Source: an uncultured Clostridium sp. (GTDB lineage: Bacteria; Bacillota; Clostridia; UBA1212; UBA1255). From it: DNA of 6,421 nucleotides. The stretch spans positions 1 to 6,421 of the forward strand of contig USLW01000122.1 in assembly GCA_900555605.1 (NCBI GenBank), read 5' to 3'. Each line of letters begins with the position of its first letter. Within the stretch, counting starts at the first letter, position 1. Shown here one piece after another: positions 1-5,429 of this stretch. Under the pieces are notes generated by a model. The model saw only the letters and a list, made by a program, of their open reading frames with translations, ran no database searches and had not been told where the DNA came from. The position numbers were made by a program, and so were the translations under genes.

Positions 1-6
1 AACAAC

Positions 7-34
7 TTTTTTTGTTTTTTTTATATTTTTTTTT
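7..34. other. T-rich tract at the window edge
   Basis: Three T runs of 7, 8 and 9 bases (7-13, 15-22, 26-34) are separated only by G and ATA. The tract could be the end of an upstream gene's terminator whose hairpin lies outside the window, or AT-rich curved DNA upstream of the first regulator. Only six bases precede it, so no stem can be tested. The rest of 35-225 holds no convincing gene, only the box at 126-141 and the ribosome binding site at 214-220. Confidence 0.4.
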
Positions 35-125
35 CCAGCCGGTTTCCCTTACCATAAAAGCAGATAAAGCCGCTGCCTGGCCCTGCACAGCAGATATTCC
101 TGCGTATATTTTGCCGATATTCATC

Positions 126-141
126 ACAAAATATTCTATAG
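126..141. promoter_or_regulatory. Conserved upstream box, copy 1 (candidate operator)
   Basis: ACAAAATATTCTATAG matches ACAAAATACGCTATAG at 662-677 in 14 of 16 positions. Both copies lie at a similar distance before paralogous regulator genes, here 85 bp from the end of the box to the GTG start. An 8-bp palindrome TCTATAGA overlaps its end (135-142). Conservation in otherwise poorly matching intergenic DNA suggests a protein-binding site, possibly for the regulators themselves, but it could simply be residual similarity from the duplication that made the gene pair. Confidence 0.45.
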
Positions 142-213
142 ATGATAAATATCAACTATTGCTTATTTTCATTTATGAATAAGGTGGATAAAATAGCCAT
201 GCATATGCACGAT

Positions 214-220
214 GGAGGTG
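214..220 (+). promoter_or_regulatory. Ribosome binding site fixing the GTG start at 226
   Basis: GGAGGTG lies 5 nt before GTG 226. The same GGTGAG string precedes the ATG of the downstream paralogue, and from these starts the two proteins align residue by residue. This rules out the longer in-frame reading from ATG 142, whose first 28 residues have no counterpart in the paralogue. Confidence 0.85.
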
Positions 221-225
221 AGATT

Positions 226-585
226 GTGGACAAATTCAGCAAATTGATTACCGGAAAACGGATTCGGCAGGTCAGGCAGCATCTGGGCTATTCCAGGGAA
301 CAATTTGCGGAACAGGTAAAAATTTCACCCCAATTTTTGGCGGAAATCGAGAATGGGAAAAAGAGCTTTTCTGCGGAAACGCTGTACAAGATCTGCAAAA
401 GCTGTTCGATTTCATCAGACTATATCTTATTCGGCGAAAACCGCTTCGGTTCCGACAATCTGATTACAAAGCTGTTTAACAAAGTACCTGATTATAAGCG
501 TTCTGATTTTGAGGAAATGATGAAAACCGTCTCCAACATGTTAATCAGCGAGGATGCCGCTAAAAATACCGAAGACAATTCATAA
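226..585 (+). CDS. XRE-family helix-turn-helix transcriptional regulator, copy 1
   Basis: This is a predicted cytoplasmic DNA-binding regulator of 119 aa using a GTG start (ribosome binding site at 214-220). Residues 10-70 form an XRE/Cro-type helix-turn-helix domain: helix 1 around IRQVRQHLG, helix 2 REQFAEQV (24-31), recognition helix PQFLAEIENG (35-44), then TLYKICKSC and the closing DYILFG typical of the family. The C-terminal tail (about 75-110, GSDNLITKLFNKV and MMKTVSNML) is predicted helical and is strongly conserved in the paralogue at 772-1122, so it may serve dimerisation. No ligand, peptidase or phage repressor domain is visible. Identity to the paralogue is about 76 of 110 residues by eye. 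The target genes are unknown. Autoregulation or control of the hydrolase gene downstream is inference from adjacency and operator-like palindromes. Confidence 0.93.
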   Translation: MDKFSKLITGKRIRQVRQHLGYSREQFAEQVKISPQFLAEIENGKKSFSAETLYKICKSCSISSDYILFGENRFGSDNLITKLFNKVPDYKRSDFEEMMKTVSNMLISEDAAKNTEDNS

Positions 586-661
586 GCGCAAATTTTGATA
601 CGCAAATTGCTTTTCTATTACCATAAAGATACAAGTGGTCTGCAGCCGCAGCGCGTTTTCA

Positions 662-681
662 ACAAAATACGCTATAGCGTA
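662..681. promoter_or_regulatory. Conserved upstream box, copy 2, with perfect 14-bp palindrome
   Basis: The box ACAAAATACGCTATAG (662-677) overlaps TACGCTATAGCGTA (668-681), which is identical to its own reverse complement over 14 bp. A site of this size and symmetry fits binding by a small dimeric helix-turn-helix protein such as its neighbours. It ends about 90 bp before the ATG of the second regulator. No well-spaced consensus promoter was found with it, so whether it covers a promoter is unclear. The surrounding intergenic stretch also has an 8-bp direct repeat CGCAAATT (587-594, 601-608). Confidence 0.5.
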
Positions 682-771
682 CATTTTCTTCCATAGCTTG
701 TTTCTTGTTCCCACTCAGATGTATAGAATGGATTTTGCATAAATGACAGCAATCAACGGGACGGTGAGAAC

Positions 772-1122
772 ATGGAAGCGTTCAGCAAAGCAATCGTAGG
801 CAAGCGAATCCGGCGAATCAGAGAATATAAGGGTCTGTCGCGCGTAAAATTCGCCAGTCTTGTGGATATCTCACCACAGTTTATTGCTGAAATTGAAAAC
901 GGACAAAAGTGCCCCTCTATGGAGACATTATATAAAATATGCAAGGCATGCGAGATCTCCGCAGACTACATTGTCTTTGGTCAAAATCCGTTCGGTTCCG
1001 ATAATCTGATTACGAAAATGTTCAATCAGGTGCCTGATCATAAGCGCTCTGAATTTGAAGATATGATGCGTACCGTATCCAACATGCTGATTGCAGAAGG
1101 CAGCCGTCCGTCAGATTCATAA
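772..1122 (+). CDS. XRE-family helix-turn-helix transcriptional regulator, copy 2
   Basis: This 116-aa paralogue of the preceding gene has the same layout. The N-terminal FSKAIVGKRIRRIRE leads into an XRE helix-turn-helix with recognition helix SPQFIAEIENG (34-44), then METLYKICKAC, DYIVFG and the conserved C-terminal block GSDNLITK to MMRTVSNML. The start is ATG 772, preceded by GGACGGTGAG (759-768), a weaker ribosome binding site than copy 1's. Differences concentrate in helices 1-2 (residues 15-32) and in the last ten residues. The recognition helix is almost unchanged, so the pair may read similar DNA sites. The gene has its own 186-bp upstream region and is followed by a terminator at 1158-1188, so it may be transcribed alone or as the second gene of a pair. 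Tandem duplication is the simplest origin. Targets are unknown. Confidence 0.93.
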   Translation: MEAFSKAIVGKRIRRIREYKGLSRVKFASLVDISPQFIAEIENGQKCPSMETLYKICKACEISADYIVFGQNPFGSDNLITKMFNQVPDHKRSEFEDMMRTVSNMLIAEGSRPSDS

Positions 1123-1157
1123 AATGGATTCATCAAGGAAGCCAGACGCTTAGTATT

Positions 1158-1188
1158 CGTCCCGCGCAGCAGTCCGGGACGTTTTTTT
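1158..1188 (+). terminator. Intrinsic terminator with an additional outer stem
   Basis: CGTCCCG (1158-1164) pairs with CGGGACG (1175-1181) around a 10-nt loop and is followed at once by seven Ts (1182-1188). It ends transcription of the regulator region about 36 nt after the second regulator's stop. Outside it, GCCAGACGC (1141-1149) pairs with GTGTCTGGC (1189-1197) with one G-U pair, enclosing both the hairpin and the T tract. Confidence 0.88.
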
Positions 1189-1254
1189 GTGTCTGGCGTC
1201 CCAAAATGCGGAAAATCGTAAAAATGCATAGAAAAATATAATAATATTTCATAA

Positions 1255-1283
1255 TTGCGCCCTTTTATGTTCTATGATAGAAT
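1255..1283 (+). promoter_or_regulatory. Extended -10 promoter for the ADP-ribosylglycohydrolase gene
   Basis: TTGCGC (1255-1260) and TAGAAT (1278-1283) are 17 bp apart. TGA directly before the -10 gives the extended TGn motif. AT-rich DNA at 1231-1254, including inverted arms AAATAT/ATATTT (1234-1249), could act as an UP element. The start of transcription would be near 1290, giving a 5' UTR of roughly 119 nt. Confidence 0.7.
1270..1282. promoter_or_regulatory. Palindrome TTCTAT-G-ATAGAA over the -10 (candidate operator)
   Basis: A perfect 6-bp inverted repeat with a one-base centre overlaps the TGn and most of the -10 of the promoter at 1255-1283. A protein bound here would block RNA polymerase, so it is placed as a repressor operator. 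The adjacent XRE regulators are the obvious candidates. The half-site TTCTAT also occurs at 134-139 in the box before the first regulator. Part of the symmetry comes from the promoter element itself, so chance is possible. Confidence 0.45.
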
Positions 1284-1310
1284 ACTTACGAATTTTAAGA
1301 GGGACGGCAT

Positions 1311-1365
1311 TTCGCATCCGGGCTCTGCAATCCGGCGCATGGCGGACTCCAGAGCCCGGATGCAA
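1311..1365 (+). promoter_or_regulatory. Long 5' UTR hairpin, perfect 14-bp stem
   Basis: GCATCCGGGCTCTG (1314-1327) is the exact reverse complement of CAGAGCCCGGATGC (1350-1363). Two more A-T pairs form below a bulged C1313. The 22-nt loop contains a further possible TCCG/CGGA pairing (1331-1334, 1343-1346). The hairpin is GC-rich in AT-rich surroundings, begins about 20 nt after the predicted transcription start and ends about 30 nt before the ribosome binding site. No T tract follows, so it is not a terminator. It may be an mRNA-stabilising or protein-binding element, or a small inserted repeat. It matches no riboswitch class that I recognise. Confidence 0.7.
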
Positions 1366-1408
1366 GCGTGTTTCACTTATGACTTGACGATTTTCAGGAG
1401 GTAATGAG

Positions 1409-3361
1409 ATGAATTTGAAATGGGCGGACTTTTTAGATAAAGTCTATGGCTGCTGGATCGGAAAATGTGTATCAGGTACGATCGGCGCGCCGTACGAAGG
1501 GTATAAGGGAATCATGAACGTAGAATATACGCCTAAGCTGTTTGAAAAGGTGATTCCCAACGACGACCTTGATCTGCAGGTAATGTGGCTGGAAGTCGTT
1601 GAAAAGGTAGGGGTGAATTTTACCGCGCAGGATCTGGCCAAAGCATTTTATGAAAAGTATCCGCCTTCTCCCGGCGAATATGCTATTTTCAAAAAGAATT
1701 ATGAGATGGGCCTGACCCCGCCCCTGACCGGCAAATTCAATAATAATTATTATATTGAAGGAATGGGCTGTCCGATCCGTTCCGAAATCTGGGCCTGCCT
1801 GGCGCCGGGCGATGCCGAACTGGCAGTTGAGCTTGCGGGCCGCGACGGCTGCATGGATCATTACGGGGAGTCTATTATTGCGGAAAAATATTTGGCGGCA
1901 TTAGAGGCCTTGGCCTTCACCGATAAATGGGACGTTAAGGGATTGATCGTCAAGGCCCTTGATTATATCGATGAAACATCGCGCGTATATGAGATGATCG
2001 GTAAAATTCTGAGCTGGTGCGAAGGCACGGACGACTGGAAATATGTGCTGGGGCTGATTTTACGCGATTACGGACATCCGGACTGCACCAACATGTATCA
2101 GAATATCGGAATTACCATTATGGCGCTTCTTTTGGGCAAGGGCGATTTTATTAAGACCACTATGCTGGCGCTAAACTGCGGCTTTGATACAGACTGTACT
2201 TGTGCTACGGTGGGCGCGATCATCGGTATTACAGAAGGCGGAAAGGCGCTGATGAAAAAATATCGGCTCGGCGAGCAGACATACAAGCTGGACGCGCTTG
2301 TGGTCAGAAGATCCGACCGCGTGTATGATCTGGCTGAAGATACGGCCTGCGCTGCGCTGATGTTCTTAGATCGAAACAAAAAGGTAAATATTAAGGACTA
2401 TCCGGAAAATCTGCTTCCGGTTCTTGAAAACAGACCATCCTTCCCGATCCGCTTCCAGGTTCAGTATGAAAAGGATTATCCTGCGATTGCGCCCGGAGAA
2501 ACAAAGGAAATCACAATCCGTCTTGATCCTACTATGAAAATCAAAACCGCCGGAACCATAAAATTCCGGGCGCCGGAGGGATTCACGGTCAAGCCTGAAG
2601 AATGCAAGTTCAAGATCGGCTTTTTTAACTCCGACGTAGACATTACAGTCAGCGTTGCAAAGGACATTCCCGTTTTAATGCAAAAGAACCTTATTACATA
2701 TACGGTCACGCTGGAAAACGGAGATACCTTTACGGACCGCTTCGGTTTGGTTGGCGCACAGCTCTACAAGGTATACGGCCCGTTCTGGGAGAATGTCACC
2801 TATGCGCCGCCTCCGAAGGCACTGGAGTCCTATTATTCTTACGTCAGCCACGGTGAAAATCCCAGTGAAAGCCTCACGAATGTGCGGCAGTTCCATATCA
2901 ATATGAAGGCTGATTGGAAAAAGGAATATTTAGAGGATCAGCTGCTGGGGAACAAAAGTCTGCCCGCCTCCCTGGAGTCGGATCCTGCTTATCAGGGCTT
3001 TCCGGTGGCGATCTATGAAGACAAATTCAGCTTCAGCGATCTGATGACCAACAAAATGCCTTGTGTTGTTTATATGGTGCGGGATGTCTATGCGCCGGAG
3101 GATATGACGGTCTGCATGCAGGTCGGTCATTCCGATGTCTTTCGTCTCTGGAAGGACGGCGACCTGCTGGCATACAGCGATATCACGGAAAATTGGACGC
3201 CGGAAAATATCCATAAATTGGATATCACCCTGCACAAGGGGCTGAATCGTTTTGTTGTCAAGCTGGCCCGTACCAACGGTACGACAGACTTCAGCATCAT
3301 GTTCACGGAGAAAGGCGCCTGCACCAAGATGATCTCCTCCCTGGGCAGCGGAAAGATGTGA
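1409..3361 (+). CDS. ADP-ribosylglycohydrolase family protein with long beta-rich C-terminal region
   Basis: This 650-aa protein uses ATG 1409, 6 nt after AGGAGGT (1396-1402). Residues 5-320 carry the ADP-ribosylglycohydrolase (DraG/ARH) fold: GCWIGKCVSGTIGAPYEG (14-31), metal-site NDDLD (51-55), MGCPIRSEIWACLAPGD (119-135), DHYGE (150-154) and NCGFDTD (256-262). The Asp pairs 52/53 and 260/262 are the expected Mg/Mn ligands. The residue after Asp262 is Cys where ARH enzymes usually have Thr. The family removes ADP-ribose from proteins or small molecules, but many bacterial members have unknown substrates. Residues about 345-450 look like an Ig-like beta domain and about 530-635 like a jelly-roll/carbohydrate-binding module (FRLWKDGDLL, LHKGLNRFVVKL), resembling accessory domains of glycosidases. 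No signal peptide or membrane segment is visible, so it is cytoplasmic. The substrate might be a glycoside or nucleoside derivative rather than a modified protein; this is inference. It has its own promoter and terminator. Confidence 0.9.
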   Translation: MNLKWADFLDKVYGCWIGKCVSGTIGAPYEGYKGIMNVEYTPKLFEKVIPNDDLDLQVMWLEVVEKVGVNFTAQDLAKAFYEKYPPSPGEYAIFKKNYEMGLTPPLTGKFNNNYYIEGMGCPIRSEIWACLAPGDAELAVELAGRDGCMDHYGESIIAEKYLAALEALAFTDKWDVKGLIVKALDYIDETSRVYEMIGKILSWCEGTDDWKYVLGLILRDYGHPDCTNMYQNIGITIMALLLGKGDFIKTTMLALNCGFDTDCTCATVGAIIGITEGGKALMKKYRLGEQTYKLDALVVRRSDRVYDLAEDTACAALMFLDRNKKVNIKDYPENLLPVLENRPSFPIRFQVQYEKDYPAIAPGETKEITIRLDPTMKIKTAGTIKFRAPEGFTVKPEECKFKIGFFNSDVDITVSVAKDIPVLMQKNLITYTVTLENGDTFTDRFGLVGAQLYKVYGPFWENVTYAPPPKALESYYSYVSHGENPSESLTNVRQFHINMKADWKKEYLEDQLLGNKSLPASLESDPAYQGFPVAIYEDKFSFSDLMTNKMPCVVYMVRDVYAPEDMTVCMQVGHSDVFRLWKDGDLLAYSDITENWTPENIHKLDITLHKGLNRFVVKLARTNGTTDFSIMFTEKGACTKMISSLGSGKM

Positions 3362-3454
3362 AAGGGCTGCCCATAGCAGCGGCAAGATGTGAAAATGCTG
3401 ACCATGGGCAGCGGCAAGCTTTGAAAAGGCTGCCCATAGCAGCGGCAGGCTGTA
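3345..3454. repeat. Tandem repeat of about 31 bp, 3.5 copies, spanning the stop codon
   Basis: Copies begin with GCAGCGG at 3345, 3376, 3408 and 3439 (periods 31, 32, 31). They continue as roughly CAAGATGTGAAAAGGCTG then CCCATA; the fourth is partial. Copies 1-3 end in an inverted repeat with the next copy, for example GCTGC/GCAGC at 3366-3370 and 3376-3380, so each junction can form a small hairpin. The first unit encodes the last codons (GSGKM) and the stop of the hydrolase gene. The other units are non-coding and the period is not a multiple of three. Confidence 0.85.
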
Positions 3455-3494
3455 ACCTCATAACGCTGGATTGATTAAAAGAATACCGCAAAAG

Positions 3495-3534
3495 CCGCTT
3501 TGCAGATGAAATACGCTGTAAAAGCGGTTTTTTT
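3495..3534 (+). terminator. Intrinsic terminator after the hydrolase gene
   Basis: CCGCTTT (3495-3501) pairs with AAAGCGG (3521-3527), with a further CAG/CTG pairing (3503-3505, 3516-3518) across a small internal loop. Seven Ts follow (3528-3534). An A run (3490-3493) before the stem can pair with the T run, so weak termination from the other strand is possible. It lies about 130 nt after the stop, beyond the tandem repeats. Confidence 0.9.
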
Positions 3535-3592
3535 ATAATGAGATATGAGGGCTTGCCTGCAGGGCGGAGGCAGCATTTTCTCACCGCGTTCA

Positions 3593-3621
3593 TTGACAAC
3601 AGCATCATCCGGTGTTATCCT
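3593..3621 (+). promoter_or_regulatory. Promoter of the ABC transporter operon
   Basis: A perfect -35 TTGACA (3593-3598) is 17 bp from the -10 TATCCT (3616-3621), which carries an extended TGT (3613-3615) directly before it. Transcription would start near 3628, about 50 nt before the TTG start codon. It follows the terminator at 3495-3534, so the transporter operon is separate from the hydrolase gene. No clear operator symmetry was seen around it. Confidence 0.8.
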
Positions 3622-3654
3622 ATGAAAACCCTAAAATAACAGGTGTATCACGAT

Positions 3655-3681
3655 ATGGACACAAATGAGGGATTTGCTTGA
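3655..3681 (+). other. Possible 8-codon leader ORF overlapping the transporter start
   Basis: ATG 3655 opens an 8-codon frame (MDTNEGFA) that stops at TGA 3679-3681, overlapping the transporter's TTG start (3678-3680). AGGTG (3641-3645) lies 9 nt before it. Such a stop/start overlap could couple translation of the transporter to the leader. An ORF this short can easily arise by chance, and the GAGGG at 3667-3671 gives the transporter its own ribosome binding site. Confidence 0.3.
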
Positions 3682-5429
3682 TCAGACGTTTTATCCGATA
3701 TTACAAGCCGCAGAAAAAGTTATTCGCCGCAGATATGATCTGTGCGTTTATCGCGGCGTGCTGCGATTTATTTTATCCCATGATTACGCGCGACATTATT
3801 AACGACTATATTCCGAATAAAAATATTCGCTTTGTCGTGCTCTGGTGCGCCGTGCTGCTGGTGATCTATCTGCTGAAAATGGCGCTGAACTACTTCATTC
3901 AATATTACGGCCATATGGTAGGCGTCGGCATGCAGGCAGATATGCGGCGCGATGTATTTGCCCATCTGCAAAGGCTTCCCTTCCGTTATTTTGACAATCA
4001 TAAAACAGGAACCATCATGTCGCGGATCACCAATGATCTGATGGATATTTCCGAGCTTGCCCATCACGGGCCGGAGGATCTTTTTCTCTCTCTGATCCTT
4101 TTAGCCGGCTCCTTTGTGATCATGTCCTCCATTCATCTGTGGCTGACATTGATCGTATTTGCGATTCTGCCGGTTATGGTCTATTTCTCCATACGCAAGC
4201 GCAGAGCAATGAGCGAGGCCTTTACCCAGACCCGTGTTGAGATTGGTGAAATCAACGCCAATTTAGAGAACAGCATTTCCGGTATCCGGGTGTCAAAGGC
4301 ATATACCAGCGATGCATATGAAAATAAAAATTTCGCAGTAAGCAACAGCCGCTTTGTGGCCGCACGCGGCAAAGCGTACAAAGCCATGGCGGAATTTTAC
4401 TCTGGAACGTCGTTCATCACGGATATGCTCAATGTGGTGGTGCTGATCTCCGGCGGGCTGTTTACGCTGAAGGGGTGGATCAATTTTGGTGATTTCGCTG
4501 CCTTTTTACTTTATGTAAACGTATTTCTCTCACCCATCAAACGACTGATCGGCTTTGTTGAGCAGTATCAGAACGGAATGAGCGGATTCAAACGCTTCTG
4601 CGAAATCATGGATGCGCCCGAAGAAGCAGATGCGCCTGATGCGTCAGAGCTTGATCAGGTCTCCGGCAGAATTCGTTTCGCACATGTATCCTTTTCCTAT
4701 GAGGAAAACAAAAAGGTTCTGAAAGACATCAGCTTCGAGCTTCCCGCCGGCAGGACGCTGGCGCTGGTAGGGCCTTCGGGCGGCGGAAAAACGACGATTT
4801 GCCATATTATCCCGCGGTTTTATGAAATCCAATCCGGCGCCGTATATCTGGACGATACGGATATCCGCACGCTGAAACGCAAAAATCTGCGGAAGCATAT
4901 CGGCATCGTGGCCCAGGATGTTTTCTTATTTCATGCCTCGATCTATGATAACATTGCCTACGGAATGCCGGAGGCATCGCCTGAACAGGTATACGAGGCG
5001 GCCCGTAAAGCAAATATCGACACATTCATCCGCGGGCTTCCGGAGGGGTATCAGACGATTGTCGGCGAGCGCGGCGTCAAACTGTCAGGCGGGCAGAAGC
5101 AGCGGATCGCCATCGCCAGAATCTTTCTGAAAGACCCGCCCATTTTGATTCTGGACGAGGCTACCTCGGCGCTGGACAGCGTCACCGAGGCGAAGATTCA
5201 GCACGCCTTTGACCTGCTGGCACGGGGCCGCACCACGCTGATCATTGCCCACCGGCTCAGCACCATCCGCAGCGCCCACCGTATTCTGGTGGTGCAGGAG
5301 GGCCGCATCGCCGAGCAGGGCAGCCACGAGGAATTGTTGCGGAAGCAGGGCGCTTACGCCCGGCTGTATCATACACAGAACTTGGGGGAGATACCTTATG
5401 AAACAGGAGAAGATCGATCGGATCAATGA
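3678..5429 (+). CDS. ABC exporter half-transporter (fused permease and ATPase, MsbA/LmrA type)
   Basis: This 583-aa inner-membrane exporter subunit would work as a homo- or heterodimer. Residues 1-310 are the six-helix transmembrane domain (helices near 15-37, 52-75, 134-152, 155-172, 244-265, 270-290). Residues 328-565 are the ATPase: stacking Tyr341, Walker A GPSGGGKT (365-372), Q-loop Gln413, signature LSGGQ (469-473), Walker B ILILDE (489-494) with catalytic Glu494, D-loop SALD and switch His525. All catalytic residues are canonical, so the site is active. The TTG start lies 6 nt after GAGGG (3667-3671) and gives the usual N-terminus MIRRFIRYYKP of this clostridial family; no ATG gives a better one. 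The substrate is unknown; drugs, lipids and peptides are all possible. The last 32 nt overlap the DUF896 gene. Third-position GC rises sharply from about codon 490 to the end. Confidence 0.95.
   Translation: MIRRFIRYYKPQKKLFAADMICAFIAACCDLFYPMITRDIINDYIPNKNIRFVVLWCAVLLVIYLLKMALNYFIQYYGHMVGVGMQADMRRDVFAHLQRLPFRYFDNHKTGTIMSRITNDLMDISELAHHGPEDLFLSLILLAGSFVIMSSIHLWLTLIVFAILPVMVYFSIRKRRAMSEAFTQTRVEIGEINANLENSISGIRVSKAYTSDAYENKNFAVSNSRFVAARGKAYKAMAEFYSGTSFITDMLNVVVLISGGLFTLKGWINFGDFAAFLLYVNVFLSPIKRLIGFVEQYQNGMSGFKRFCEIMDAPEEADAPDASELDQVSGRIRFAHVSFSYEENKKVLKDISFELPAGRTLALVGPSGGGKTTICHIIPRFYEIQSGAVYLDDTDIRTLKRKNLRKHIGIVAQDVFLFHASIYDNIAYGMPEASPEQVYEAARKANIDTFIRGLPEGYQTIVGERGVKLSGGQKQRIAIARIFLKDPPILILDEATSALDSVTEAKIQHAFDLLARGRTTLIIAHRLSTIRSAHRILVVQEGRIAEQGSHEELLRKQGAYARLYHTQNLGEIPYETGEDRSDQ

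Noticed and set aside
111..142. Possible promoter for the first regulator: TTGCCG (111-116) with TATTCT (132-137) or TATAGA (137-142)
   Set aside because: The spacing of 15 or 20 bp and the poor matches do not support a firm call.
142..225. In-frame N-terminal extension of the first regulator from ATG 142
   Set aside because: ATG 142 has no ribosome binding site and directly abuts the conserved box at 126-141. GTG 226 has GGAGGTG at good spacing and aligns exactly with the paralogue's start.
698..729. Possible promoter for the second regulator: TTGTTT (698-703) with TATAGA (722-727) at 18 bp, or TAGAAT (724-729)
   Set aside because: The -35 matches only three consensus positions. The better -10, TAGAAT, is 20 bp from TTGTTT and 13 bp from TTGTTC. 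Plausible, but too weak to list as a feature.
1404..1412. ATG 1404 between the ribosome binding site and the hydrolase start
   Set aside because: It reads ATG AGA TGA, a two-codon frame out of phase with the gene, only 1 nt after the ribosome binding site. ATG 1409 has the proper spacing.
1409..3361. Hydrolase plus XRE genes as a DarTG-like or other toxin-antitoxin system
   Set aside because: No ADP-ribosyltransferase toxin or macrodomain is present. The hydrolase has its own promoter and accessory sugar-binding-like domains, so the idea is not supported.
2930..3417. Long open frames on the minus strand across the end of the hydrolase gene and the tandem repeats
   Set aside because: They have no recognisable domain, and the repeated peptide in them is just the tandem repeat read backwards. 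The strong hydrolase coding signal on the + strand explains them.
3345..3454. Tandem units considered as a CRISPR array
   Set aside because: The units are near-identical over their full length with no unique spacers, so this is a simple tandem repeat.
3554..3572. Small hairpin TGCCT/AGGCA after the hydrolase terminator
   Set aside because: It has only five pairs with a 9-nt loop, and only a four-T run follows. The terminator at 3495-3534 already does the job.
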